Source: Variovorax beijingensis
GTDB taxonomy: Bacteria; Pseudomonadota; Gammaproteobacteria; Burkholderiales; Burkholderiaceae_C
Direction of reading: 5' to 3'
Assembly (NCBI RefSeq): GCF_003951285.1
Contig: NZ_RXFQ01000016.1
Coordinates: forward strand, 1-64,000
DNA: 64,000 nt
In this document: one piece after another, positions 44,665 to 53,080 of the stretch
How positions within the stretch are numbered: position 1 is the stretch's first letter
Layout of the letters: each line of letters begins with the position of its first letter
Notes under the pieces: model-generated
The model's input: only the letters and a program-made list of their open reading frames with translations
Told to the model about the DNA's origin: nothing
Database searches by the model: none
Translations under genes and position numbers: made by a program

Positions 44665-45909
44665 ATGCTGCAACTCGACATCCATCCCACCGGCCGCCAC
44701 TTCCTCCAGATCCCCGGCCCCAGCCCGGTGCCCGACCGCATCCTGCGGGCCATGAGCCTGCCGACCATCGACCACCGCGGGCCCGAGTTCGGCACGCTGG
44801 GGCTCAAGGTGCTCGGCGGCATCAAGCAGATCTTCAAGACCAAGCATCCGGTCGCGATCTACCCTGCCTCCGGCACCGGCGCCTGGGAGGCCGCGCTCGC
44901 CAACACGCTGAGCCCGGGCGACCACGTGCTGATGTACGAGACCGGCCACTTCGCATCGCTCTGGCAGAAGATGGCCACGCGGCTCGGCCTGTCGACCGAA
45001 TTCCTCGCCTGGTCCGGCAAGGACGAGCAACTGCCCGCCGCGCCCAGCTGGCGCCGCGGCGTGCAGGCCGACCTCATCGAGGCGCGCCTGCGCAAGGACA
45101 CCGAAAAGAAGATCAAGGCCGTGTGCGTGGTGCACAACGAAACCTCCACCGGCGTCACTTCCGACATCGCCTCGGTGCGCAAGGCCATCGACGCGGCGGG
45201 CCACCCGGCGCTGCTGATGGTCGACAGCATCTCGGGCCTCGCGAGCGCCGATTTCCGGCACGACGAATGGGGCGTGGACGTCACCATCAGCGGCTCGCAG
45301 AAGGGCCTGATGCTGCCGCCCGGCATCAGCTTCAACGCGCTCTCGCCGCGCGCGCTCGAAGCCTCCAAAGGCGCGAAGCTGCCGCGCGCGTTCTGGGCCT
45401 GGGACGAGATCGTGGAGATGAACAAGGACGGCTACTGGCCCTACACGCCCAACACCAACCTGCTCTACGGCCTGTCCGAATCGCTCGACATGCTGCTGGG
45501 CGAAGGGCTGGACAACGTGTTCGCGCGCCACCAGCGCTGGGCCGCCGGCGTGCGCGCGGCGGTCGATGCCTGGGGCCTGCCGATCCAGTGCGCCGACCCG
45601 GCCGTGTATTCGCCCGTGCTCACCGGCGTGATCACGCCCGAAGGCGTCGATGCCGATGCGCTGCGCCGGCTCATCCACCAGCGCTTCGACCTCTCGCTGG
45701 GCACGGGCCTGGGCAAGCTCAAGGGCCGCATGTTCCGCATGGGCCACCTGGGCGACAGCAACGACCTGACGCTGGTGGCCATGGTGGCGGGCGTCGAGAT
45801 GGGCATGAAGCTCAGCGGCATCAAGCTCGCGGGCAGCGGCGTGCAGGCCGCGATGGATCATTTCGCGAGCCATGCGGCGGCGCATGCCGGCCTGCAGAAG
45901 GCCGCATAG
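44665..45909 (+). CDS. Class V aminotransferase (serine/alanine-glyoxylate type)
   Basis: This 414-residue PLP enzyme has the alanine/serine-glyoxylate aminotransferase pattern: QIPGPSPVPDRILRAM, YPASGTGAWEAALANTLSPG, an HNETSTGV motif and SGSQKGLMLPPG with the PLP Lys at about residue 213. Amino donors may be serine, alanine or related compounds with glyoxylate as acceptor. The ATG at 44665 is chosen: AAAGGA lies at 44653-44658, and a longer start at 44617 would code through the operator. It is followed by a Bug receptor and an FAH-type hydratase gene. Confidence 0.92.
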   Translation: MLQLDIHPTGRHFLQIPGPSPVPDRILRAMSLPTIDHRGPEFGTLGLKVLGGIKQIFKTKHPVAIYPASGTGAWEAALANTLSPGDHVLMYETGHFASLWQKMATRLGLSTEFLAWSGKDEQLPAAPSWRRGVQADLIEARLRKDTEKKIKAVCVVHNETSTGVTSDIASVRKAIDAAGHPALLMVDSISGLASADFRHDEWGVDVTISGSQKGLMLPPGISFNALSPRALEASKGAKLPRAFWAWDEIVEMNKDGYWPYTPNTNLLYGLSESLDMLLGEGLDNVFARHQRWAAGVRAAVDAWGLPIQCADPAVYSPVLTGVITPEGVDADALRRLIHQRFDLSLGTGLGKLKGRMFRMGHLGDSNDLTLVAMVAGVEMGMKLSGIKLAGSGVQAAMDHFASHAAAHAGLQKAA

Positions 45910-46019
45910 CCGCAAGAACACACCGGCCGCAGCGCGCCGCTCGAACGGCGCGGCAGCCGCCACCTTGCCGGGCTTTCGGGCCCGGCACGCATCGGACCCA
46001 CCACACACTGGAGACAAAG

Positions 46020-47000
46020 ATGATGCAGAGACGTTCGCTGATTCAGGCCGCGGGGGCCGCGGCCGCAACGCTGGGCGTGCCCCGGCTCTTCGCGCAGGAG
46101 TGGCCTTCGGGCCCGGTGCGCATCGTGGTTGGCTTTCCGCCCGGCGGCGGCACCGATGCGCTCGCGCGCGTGGTGGCGCAGAAGCTCACGGTGATGTGGA
46201 ACCAGCAGGTCATCGTCGAGAACAAGGCCGGCGTGGCCGGCGTGCTGGCAGCCGAATACGTATCGCAGCAGCCCAGCGACGGCAGCACGCTGCTCATGGC
46301 GCACATCAACAGCCATGCGCTCGCGCCCAGCCTGCAGCCCAAGCTGCGCTACAGCGTGGAGCGCGACTTCGTGCCGATCGTGCTGGTGGGCGTCACGCCC
46401 AACCTGCTGATCGCGAGCCCGGCGCAGAAGGCGCTGACGGTGAACGACATCGTGGCCGCCTGCAAGGCCTCGCCCGGCACGGTGAGCTTCGGCTCCGCGG
46501 GCGCGGGCTCGGCGCAGCACCTGGCGCTGGAAATGTTCAAGCTGCAGGCCCGGGTCGATGCAATGCACGTGCCCTACAAGGGCAGCGGCCCGCTGCTGGC
46601 CGACCTGATGGGCGGGCAGATCCAGTACAGCTTCGAGACCATGACCGCGGCCACGCCGCATGTGAAGAGCGGCCGCGTGCTGGCCGTGGCGCAGACCCGC
46701 GCCAGGCGCGCCAAGGGCCATCCCGGCGTGCCGACGATGCAGGAACAGGGCTTCGCAGGCTTCGAGGCCACCACCTGGTACGGCCTGGCGGGCCCGGGCA
46801 AGTTGCCGCAGCCGGTGGCCGAGAAGGTCAACCGCGACGTCAACACGGTGCTCGCGATGCCCGACGTGCAGGAAAAGCTCGACACCTATGGCGCGGAAGA
46901 TGGCGGCGGGTCGCAGGACAAGTTCAAGCAGTTCATCGCTACCGAGATCGCCAAGTGGGCGAAGGTGGTGAAGGATGGCAAGGTGCATGTGGATACCTGA
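46020..47000 (+). CDS. Bug family substrate-binding protein (TTT type)
   Basis: This 326-residue periplasmic receptor has a signal peptide (RRSLIQAAGAAAATLGVPRLFA) and the Bug core (VRIVVGFPPGGGTDALARVV, VENKAGVAGVLAAEYV, AKGHPGVPTMQEQG). It has no TctAB genes nearby. Its place after the aminotransferase suggests that it binds a substrate of that pathway. The gap before it holds two stem-loops (GCGCCG/CGGCGC, GCCGGG/CCCGGC). Two ATGs in a row open the gene. Confidence 0.92.
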   Translation: MMQRRSLIQAAGAAAATLGVPRLFAQEWPSGPVRIVVGFPPGGGTDALARVVAQKLTVMWNQQVIVENKAGVAGVLAAEYVSQQPSDGSTLLMAHINSHALAPSLQPKLRYSVERDFVPIVLVGVTPNLLIASPAQKALTVNDIVAACKASPGTVSFGSAGAGSAQHLALEMFKLQARVDAMHVPYKGSGPLLADLMGGQIQYSFETMTAATPHVKSGRVLAVAQTRARRAKGHPGVPTMQEQGFAGFEATTWYGLAGPGKLPQPVAEKVNRDVNTVLAMPDVQEKLDTYGAEDGGGSQDKFKQFIATEIAKWAKVVKDGKVHVDT

Positions 47001-47013
47001 TCAAACGCTGTTG

Positions 47014-47080
47014 TTCGGGTGCGCTCCCGCCGACGGGGGACATTCGCGGAGGGGAGTACCCGGTGGCCTGTGCACGCGCC
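47014..47080. repeat. Intergenic repeat B, copy 1
   Basis: The 45-mer at 47036-47080 is identical to 53022-53066 (from GGGGACATTCGCGGAG to TGTGCACGCGCC). Upstream, TTCGGGTGCGCTCCC (47014-47028) resembles the end of the left inverted arm of copy 2. The full left arm is missing here, so this copy is shortened. Confidence 0.75.
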
Positions 47081-47157
47081 CCGAACAGCACAGCCCCGAA
47101 CAAAAGCCCAAGACGCAAAAGCCCAAAGACACAAAAGCAGCGAAGACAATCCCTCCC

Positions 47158-47928
47158 ATGACCCCTTCAATGACCGCCCTCGCCAACGCCCTGATCCGGG
47201 CCCGCCAAAGCAACCAGACGCTCGATGCCACGCCCTGGCTCGGCACGCTGGAGACGGCCGACCAGGCCTATGAAGTGCAGGACGCCGTCGCTTCGGCGCT
47301 GGCCTGGTTCGGCGACCAGGCCGTGCCCCGCCATTGGAAATCCGGCGGCGCCTCGCGCAGCGCCACGCTCACGCATGCGCCGCTGCCCCCGGCCGGCGTG
47401 CGCACGGGCCCGGCGGATTTCAGCGACCTTGCCTTTCACGTGCCCGGTATCGAGGCCGAGATCGCGCTGCGCCTCGGGCAGGACGTGACGCCCGCCCTGG
47501 CCGCGAAGCTCGACCACGGCGATGCGGCTTCGCTCATCGATGCCATGGCGGTCTCGGTGGAGATCGTCGATTCGCGCTGGCAGGACCTCGCCGCCACGCC
47601 CGCCTTGCTGCGCCTGGCCGATTCGCAGGTGCATGGCGCGCTTGCCATCGGCGAGTGGCAGCCCTATGCGGCCGTCGACTGGGCTTCGCAGCGCTGCGAA
47701 ACGAAAGTCGGCAGCGCCGAAACCGTGGTGCGCGAAGGCACCCATCCGCTGGCCGACCCTGCGTGGCTGCTGCCGGTCTGGCTGCGCCACGTCACGCGGC
47801 ACGGGCAGGCGGCGCCGGCCGGCACCGTGGTCACCACCGGCTCGTGGGTCGGCATCGTGCCCTGCCGCCGCGGCGATCAGGTAGTGGTGGAGTTCGCGGG
47901 CATCGGCGCGCTGCGCTTGAGCGTGTAG
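47158..47928 (+). CDS. Fumarylacetoacetate hydrolase-like / 2-keto-4-pentenoate hydratase
   Basis: This 256-residue protein matches the hydratase/decarboxylase branch of the FAH family. VPRHWKSGG and FHVPGIEAEIALRLG carry the Glu pair typical of the metal site, followed by AVSVEIVDSRW and VTTGSWVGI. It would hydrate 2-keto-4-enoic acids or a similar substrate. The ATG at 47158 is used; a second at 47170 is possible. The last 52 bases overlap the convergent LysR gene. Confidence 0.87.
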   Translation: MTPSMTALANALIRARQSNQTLDATPWLGTLETADQAYEVQDAVASALAWFGDQAVPRHWKSGGASRSATLTHAPLPPAGVRTGPADFSDLAFHVPGIEAEIALRLGQDVTPALAAKLDHGDAASLIDAMAVSVEIVDSRWQDLAATPALLRLADSQVHGALAIGEWQPYAAVDWASQRCETKVGSAETVVREGTHPLADPAWLLPVWLRHVTRHGQAAPAGTVVTTGSWVGIVPCRRGDQVVVEFAGIGALRLSV

Positions 47929-48839
47929 CGCCCTCCTCCCACGCCCGAGCACGCCACCAGGAAGTCGAGCACCGCGCGCACGCGCGCCGGCAGGGTGCCG
48001 GCCTTGCCGATGTACACCGCGTGGATCGGCTCCACCTCGCCGGGGTTGAATTCCTCGAGCAGCGGCACCAGCCGGCCGGCATCGACGTCGTGCTGGATGT
48101 GATACAGCGACAGCCGCGCCACGCCCGCGCCGGCAATGGCCAGCTGGCGCAGGGTTTCGCCATCGCCCGCGCGCACCGGCCCGGCCACGGGCAGCGCAAT
48201 CATTCGCCCGTCCACGCGCAGCGGCCAGTCGGGCGTATTGCGCCGGTAGGACCAGCCCAGGCGGTTGTGCGCTTCCAGTTCCTGCGGCGTGTGCGGCGTG
48301 CCGTACTTCGCAAGATAGCCGGGCGAGGCCACGATGGACTGGCTGGTCTCGCCCAGGCGCCGCGCCACCAGGTCGGACGGCGGCAGCTGGCCCCAGCGGA
48401 TCGCGATGTCGGCGCGCTCGTCCATCAGGTCGACGATGCGGTCGGTGAGCGCGATGTCCAGCGTGATCTGCGGATGCAGCTCGAGCAGGCGCGGCACCAG
48501 CGGCACCAGCTTGTGGTGCCCGAAGGACACGCTCGCGTTGATGCTCACGCGCCCGCGCGGCGCGGCACCCGCGGCGGCGCAGCGCTCGGCCTCGTCCATG
48601 TCGGCGAGCACGCGCGTGCTGCGCTCGTAGAAATGCAGGCCTTCAGGCGTGAGCTGCAGCTTGCGCGTGGAGCGGTACACCAGCTGGATGCCCAGCCGCA
48701 GTTCGAGCCGTGCCACAAGCTTGCTCACCGCGGAAGGCGTCATGCCGAGCAGCCGCGCCGCGGCCGAGAACCCGCCAGACTCGACCACCTGCACGAAGGC
48801 TTCCATTTCGCCGGAGCGGTTGACGTCGATGCGCGGCAT
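47877..48839 (-). CDS. LysR family regulator
   Basis: This 320-residue LysR protein has a helix-turn-helix (MEAFVQVVESGGFSAAARLL, TPSAVSKLVARLELRLG) and an effector domain (VSINASVSFGHHKLVPLV, ERADIAIRWG, GDGETLRQLAIAGAGVARLS). It belongs to the group that regulates adjacent exporters or oxidoreductases. It is divergent from the MFS exporter at 48933, with a TGTGA-N7-TCACA dyad between them. Its end overlaps the hydratase gene by 52 bases. Confidence 0.92.
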   Translation of the reverse strand: MPRIDVNRSGEMEAFVQVVESGGFSAAARLLGMTPSAVSKLVARLELRLGIQLVYRSTRKLQLTPEGLHFYERSTRVLADMDEAERCAAAGAAPRGRVSINASVSFGHHKLVPLVPRLLELHPQITLDIALTDRIVDLMDERADIAIRWGQLPPSDLVARRLGETSQSIVASPGYLAKYGTPHTPQELEAHNRLGWSYRRNTPDWPLRVDGRMIALPVAGPVRAGDGETLRQLAIAGAGVARLSLYHIQHDVDAGRLVPLLEEFNPGEVEPIHAVYIGKAGTLPARVRAVLDFLVACSGVGGGRYTLKRSAPMPANSTTT

Positions 48840-48854
48840 GGCGGGCTCCTTATA

Positions 48855-48871
48855 TGTGACTTCAATTCACA
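48855..48871. promoter_or_regulatory. Dyad TGTGA-N7-TCACA in LysR/MFS gap
   Basis: TGTGA (48855-48859) and TCACA (48867-48871) form a perfect inverted pair with a 7-base spacer, 15 bases upstream of the LysR start and 60 bases before the MFS start. The size suits a LysR-type recognition dyad. It also resembles a CRP half-site pair, but CRP sites use a 6-base spacer. Confidence 0.45.
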
Positions 48872-48932
48872 AGTGCATGTAGCAGCGGCATTCTAGTCAT
48901 CAAGGCCGGATGCCTGCACAGTACAGGCCATC

Positions 48933-50126
48933 ATGCCTATCGCTCTACTCGCCCTTACCGCCGGTGCCTTCGGAATAGGCACCACCGAATTCGTCATCAT
49001 GGGCCTGCTGATGCAGGTCTCGGCGGATCTCCACGTCTCCATCACGGCCGCCGGCCTGCTGATCTCGGGTTATGCGCTCGGGGTGGCCGTGGGTGCGCCG
49101 ATCCTGACCATCGCCACCCGCAAGCTGCCGCGCAAGACCGTGCTGCTCGCGCTGATGGCGATCTTCACGCTCGGCAACCTGGCCTGCGCGCTCGCGCCCA
49201 GCTACGAACTGCTGATGGCTGCGCGCGTGGTCACCTCGCTCGCGCACGGCACCTTCTTCGGCGTGGGCTCGGTGGTGGCCACCGGGCTCGTGGCGCCGGA
49301 ACGGCGCGCATCGGCCATCGCCATCATGTTCACCGGACTCACCGCCGCCATGCTGCTGGGCGTGCCGGCCGGGGCCTGGCTCGGGCTGCAGTACGGCTGG
49401 CGCGCCACCTTCTGGGCGGTGACGCTGATCGGCGTGCTGGCCTTTGCGGTGCTTGCCGTGTTCGTGCCCCGCGTCAAGAGCGAAGCCAGGCCGGCGCCGC
49501 TGCGCGAGGAACTCGCGGTGCTCGCGCGGCCGCAGGTGCTGCTTGGCCTGGCGATGACGGTGCTCGGCTACGCGGGCGTGTTCGTGGTGTTCACCTACAT
49601 CCAGCCCTTGCTCACGCAGGTCACGGGCCTGTCCGAATCGGCGGTGTCGCCGATCCTGCTGGTGTTCGGCGGCGGCCTGGCCGTGGGCAACATCCTCGGC
49701 GGCAGGCTGGCCGACAGGTCGACCATGCCGGCCGTGCTCGGCACGCTGGTGGCGCTGGCCGCGGTGCTCGGCGCGATGCAGCTCGCCATCGGGACGCCAT
49801 TTACCGCCGTGGTGTTCGTCGGCCTGCTGGGCATCGCTTCGTTTGCCACCGTGGCGCCGATGCAGCTGCGCGTGCTCGAGAAGGCCTCGGGCGCGGGCCA
49901 GAACCTGGCGTCGAGCCTCAACATCGCGGCCTTCAACCTGGGCAATGCGCTCGGCGCCTGGGTGGGCGGCGTGGTCATCGACCATGGCCCGGGCCTGCGC
50001 GCGCTCGGCTGGGTGGCCGCGCTCCTCACGCTCGTGGGGTTGGCGATCGCACTCTGGAGCCGCTCGCTCGACCGGCGCGAAAGCGGCAATGCCGGGGCGG
50101 CCGATTGCGCGTCGGCGCAGGCCTGA
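48933..50126 (+). CDS. MFS exporter, DHA1 (AraJ-like) type
   Basis: This 397-residue protein has 12 helices and the AraJ/YdhP pattern: LTAGAFGIGTTEFVIMGLL in helix 1, ARVVTSLAHGTFFGVGSVVA in helix 4, and LGVPAGAWLGLQYGWR. These export sugars, drugs or purines. It is divergent from the LysR gene that probably controls it, and followed after 39 bases by an aldo/keto reductase. Confidence 0.92.
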   Translation: MPIALLALTAGAFGIGTTEFVIMGLLMQVSADLHVSITAAGLLISGYALGVAVGAPILTIATRKLPRKTVLLALMAIFTLGNLACALAPSYELLMAARVVTSLAHGTFFGVGSVVATGLVAPERRASAIAIMFTGLTAAMLLGVPAGAWLGLQYGWRATFWAVTLIGVLAFAVLAVFVPRVKSEARPAPLREELAVLARPQVLLGLAMTVLGYAGVFVVFTYIQPLLTQVTGLSESAVSPILLVFGGGLAVGNILGGRLADRSTMPAVLGTLVALAAVLGAMQLAIGTPFTAVVFVGLLGIASFATVAPMQLRVLEKASGAGQNLASSLNIAAFNLGNALGAWVGGVVIDHGPGLRALGWVAALLTLVGLAIALWSRSLDRRESGNAGAADCASAQA

Positions 50127-50165
50127 ACTCCCCATTTTTTTCAACGACTACAAAGACACGACATC

Positions 50166-51197
50166 ATGGAACAACGCTTTCTCGGCCGCTCGGGCTTCAA
50201 GGTCCCTGCACTCGGCTTCGGCGCCGGCACCTTCGGCGGACAGGGCCCGCTCTTCAGCGCCTGGGGCAACACCGACGTCGAAGGCGCACGCAGCATCGTC
50301 GACCTGGCGCTGGACGCCGGCGTGACGCTGTTCGACACGGCCGACGTGTATTCGAACGGCGCTTCGGAATCGATCCTCGGCGCCGCGCTCAAGGGCCGGC
50401 GCGACAAGGCCATCATCTCGACCAAGCTCGCGCTGCGTGCCGGCGACGGGCCGAACGACGTCGGCGCCTCGCGCCACCACCTGATCGCCGCGACCGATGC
50501 CGCGCTCAAGCGCCTGGGCACCGACTACATCGACATCCTCCAGCTGCACGCCTTCGACGCGATGACGCCGGTCGAGATGGTGCTCGACACGCTCGACGAC
50601 CTGGTGCGCGCCGGCAAGGTGCGGCTGATCGGCGCCTCCAACTTCTCGGGCTGGCAGCTGATGAAATCGCTCTCGGCCTCCGAACGGCTCGGGCTGCAGC
50701 GCTTCGTGGCCAACCAGACCTACTACTCGCTGATCGGCCGCGACTACGAATTCGAGCTGATGCCGCTGGGGATGGATCAGGGCCTGGGTGCCATCGTCTG
50801 GAGCCCGCTCGGCTGGGGCCGCCTGACCGGCAAGGTGCGGCGCGGCCAGCCGCTGCCTGCGGGAAGCCGGCTGCACGAAACCGCCGGCTTCGCGCCGCCC
50901 GTGGATGACGAGCGCCTGTACCGCGTGGTCGATGCCATGGACCAGGTGGCCGAGGAAACCGGCAAGACGCTGCCGCAGATCGCGCTCAACTGGCTGCTGC
51001 AGCGACCCACCGTGTCGAGCGTCCTGATCGGTGCGCGCAATGAGGAGCAGCTCAGGCAGAACCTCGGCGCGCTCGGCTGGCAGCTCAGCGCGGAGCAGAT
51101 CAAGCGGCTCGATGCGGCCAGCGCGGTGACGCCGCCCTACCCTTACTACCCGTACTGGAACGGTCAGTTCGCCGAGCGCAGTCCGGTGGCCGTGTGA
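50166..51197 (+). CDS. Aldo/keto reductase
   Basis: This 343-residue NADPH-dependent reductase has the AKR tetrad: Asp of FDTADVYS, Tyr of the same motif, Lys of ISTKL and His of ILQLHAFD. C-terminal phosphate-binding IGARNEEQL is present. The fold is a TIM barrel, and substrates are aldehydes or ketones. It follows the MFS gene and probably shares its transcript. Its last 34 bases overlap the convergent azoreductase gene. Confidence 0.94.
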   Translation: MEQRFLGRSGFKVPALGFGAGTFGGQGPLFSAWGNTDVEGARSIVDLALDAGVTLFDTADVYSNGASESILGAALKGRRDKAIISTKLALRAGDGPNDVGASRHHLIAATDAALKRLGTDYIDILQLHAFDAMTPVEMVLDTLDDLVRAGKVRLIGASNFSGWQLMKSLSASERLGLQRFVANQTYYSLIGRDYEFELMPLGMDQGLGAIVWSPLGWGRLTGKVRRGQPLPAGSRLHETAGFAPPVDDERLYRVVDAMDQVAEETGKTLPQIALNWLLQRPTVSSVLIGARNEEQLRQNLGALGWQLSAEQIKRLDAASAVTPPYPYYPYWNGQFAERSPVAV

Positions 51198-51883
51198 GCT
51201 GATTGCGGCTCGGCCGTGAGCTGGTCGACCAGGTCGTCGACCTTCTGCTCCGCCTGCCGCAGCGACTCGGCCAGCTGCTCGCCGCCGAATTCGTCGCACT
51301 CCACCGCCGCCTCGAACACCTCGGTGATGCCGATGTAGCCGAACACCGAGCGCACCGTGCGCTCGGCATGGTTCAGGTGCGCGATGCGCCCGCCCGGGTC
51401 GTAGCCGTGGTCGCCGCGCGCGCCGAGCAGCACCATGCGCTTGCCCGCATCGGCGAGCATCGGCCAGTACGGCACCGCGCCGCGCGCGCGGTCGAAGCCG
51501 AAGGTGCGGCCCACGCGCACGATGTTGTCGATCCAGGCCTTGAACTGCGCGGGCACGCTGAAGTTGTACATCGGCAGGCCCACCACGATCAGGTCGGCCG
51601 CCACGAGCTGGTCGACCAGCCGGTCGCTCTCGGCCAGCGCGTCGGCCATCCACGGCTCGCGCTCGGCGGGTGCGGTGAAGGCGGCGTGGATCCAGCGGGC
51701 ATCGACATGCGCGGGCGGACGCTGGCCCACGTCGAGGTAGTCGACGCGGTCGTTCGGCCGCGCCTCGCGCCAGCGCTCGACGAAGCGCGCGGACAACCGG
51801 CGCGTGTGCGAGCCATGGGGATCGATGCCGGAGCGGCCCGGGCGGGCGCTGGCGTCGATGTGAAGAAGGTTCATTGTGTTCAT
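51164..51883 (-). CDS. FMN-dependent NADH-azoreductase-like protein
   Basis: This 239-residue flavodoxin-like protein has the azoreductase pattern: LLHIDASARPGRSG, then VVGLPMYNFSVPAQFKAWIDN, and LLGARGDHGYDPGG. AzoR enzymes reduce quinones and azo dyes with NADH. The body lacks the SHSRxL wording at the start but has GSHTRRLSARF. Starts at 51883 or 51874 are both possible. It is divergent from a LysR gene, its likely regulator. Confidence 0.9.
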   Translation of the reverse strand: MNTMNLLHIDASARPGRSGIDPHGSHTRRLSARFVERWREARPNDRVDYLDVGQRPPAHVDARWIHAAFTAPAEREPWMADALAESDRLVDQLVAADLIVVGLPMYNFSVPAQFKAWIDNIVRVGRTFGFDRARGAVPYWPMLADAGKRMVLLGARGDHGYDPGGRIAHLNHAERTVRSVFGYIGITEVFEAAVECDEFGGEQLAESLRQAEQKVDDLVDQLTAEPQSAHTATGLRSAN

Positions 51884-51959
51884 GGATGAATTTCTCTGTT
51901 CTGTCCCGCGCTGCCACAATGGCGGCGCAGGTCTTGAATCTAGAGACGTGCATGACCTT

Positions 51960-51969
51960 CGACAAACGA
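51960..51969. promoter_or_regulatory. CGACAAACGA motif before a LysR gene
   Basis: This copy has 14 bases between it and the LysR ATG at 51984, the same gap as the copy at 39231. A copy of ATGACCTTCG (51952-51961) overlaps its first two bases. It lies in the gap shared with azoR, so it may bind the LysR protein and act on both genes. Confidence 0.5.
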
Positions 51970-51983
51970 TCATTTCTCCATCG

Positions 51984-52910
51984 ATGAACGAGATTGGCTC
52001 ATCTGTGCGGCGCCCCCGTCGCCTGCCGCCCCTGCTCTCGCTGCGGGCCTTCGAAGCTGCGGCCGCGCACCTGAGCTTCCAGCGCGCGGCGCTCGAGCTT
52101 TCGGTCACGCCCTCGGCCATCAGCCACCAGGTGCGCGCGCTCGAAGACACGCTCGGCCGGCCGCTGTTCCGCCGGCTCACGCGGCAGCTCGCGCTGACGC
52201 CCGCGGGCGAGCGGCTCTTCGACGACCTGCGCGCGGGCTTCGACGCACTGGAGGCTGGCGTCGAAAGGCTGCGCCAGCCGTCGGCCCCGCAGGCCGTCAC
52301 GCTCACCACCAACACCGCCTTTGCGGCCCGCTGGGTGCTGCCGCGCATGGCGGCCTTTCGCAAGGCCTGCCCGGGCATCGAGCTGCGGCTGCATGCGAGC
52401 GACACGCTGGTCGACCTGGCACGCGGCGGCGCCGACATTGCCGTGCGGTCAGGCAGCGGCAACTGGCCGGGCCTGGTGTCGCGCGAACTGATGCCCGAGC
52501 GCTACGCGCCGCTGTGCAGCCCGATGCTGGGCCTGAAGCGCGCGGCCGATCTGCCGAGGCACGAGCTGATCCATTGTGACTGGCAGCCGGGCGCAGCGGC
52601 GCCCGCGCTGTGGCCGCGCTGGTTCAAGGAAGCCGGACTCGCGCCGCCGCGGGGCCGGTCGATGAAGGCCGCGGGCCTGTCGTTCTCGGATGAGACCCAC
52701 GCCATCCTTGCCGCGCTCGCGGGCCACGGCGTGGCGCTCCTGAGCCTCACGCTTGCGGCCGAGGAACTGCGCAGCGGCGCGCTGGTGCAGCCCTTCGGCC
52801 CGGCGCTCGACACGGGCAGCTACTTTCTCGCGGTGGCTGCCGGGCATGAAGGCGACCCTGCCGTGCGCGCTGTATGGGAGTGGATTGCTTCGCAGGCTGC
52901 CGAGGGTTGA
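51984..52910 (+). CDS. LysR family regulator, GcvA-like
   Basis: This 308-residue regulator has the GcvA-type head (LPPLLSLRAFEAAAAHLSFQRAA, TPSAISHQVRALEDTLG) and effector domain (TNTAFAARWVLPRMAAF, GGADIAVRSGSGNWPG). The ATG at 51984 fits the motif distance shared with the LysR at 39255. It is divergent from azoR. It ends just before repeat B copy 2. Confidence 0.93.
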   Translation: MNEIGSSVRRPRRLPPLLSLRAFEAAAAHLSFQRAALELSVTPSAISHQVRALEDTLGRPLFRRLTRQLALTPAGERLFDDLRAGFDALEAGVERLRQPSAPQAVTLTTNTAFAARWVLPRMAAFRKACPGIELRLHASDTLVDLARGGADIAVRSGSGNWPGLVSRELMPERYAPLCSPMLGLKRAADLPRHELIHCDWQPGAAAPALWPRWFKEAGLAPPRGRSMKAAGLSFSDETHAILAALAGHGVALLSLTLAAEELRSGALVQPFGPALDTGSYFLAVAAGHEGDPAVRAVWEWIASQAAEG

Positions 52911-52966
52911 CGGGGAGCGTTGGGCAGAGCAGTTGTTGATCAGCGATGCACGACGAGCGTGCCCTC

Positions 52967-53066
52967 GTGCACAGGGCATCGGGTGCTCCCCGCAGCGAAA
53001 TCAAGGAGGAGGCCGCAGGCCGGGGACATTCGCGGAGGGGAGTACCCGGTGGCCTGTGCACGCGCC
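52967..53066. repeat. Intergenic repeat B, copy 2, with 25-base inverted arms
   Basis: Arms at 52967-52991 and 53037-53061 are inverted repeats matching at 22 of 25 positions. They begin GTGCACAGG on the left and end CCTGTGCAC on the right, around a 45-base loop. The right part (53022-53066) is identical to 47036-47080. The element lies between the LysR stop and the convergent SDR stop. It resembles a small non-coding dispersed repeat. Confidence 0.78.
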
Positions 53067-53080
53067 CTGAACAAGAGCGC

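Noticed and set aside
47014-47157. Coding sequence through repeat B copy 1
   Set aside because: The open frame there reads through a repeated intergenic element present elsewhere in the window.
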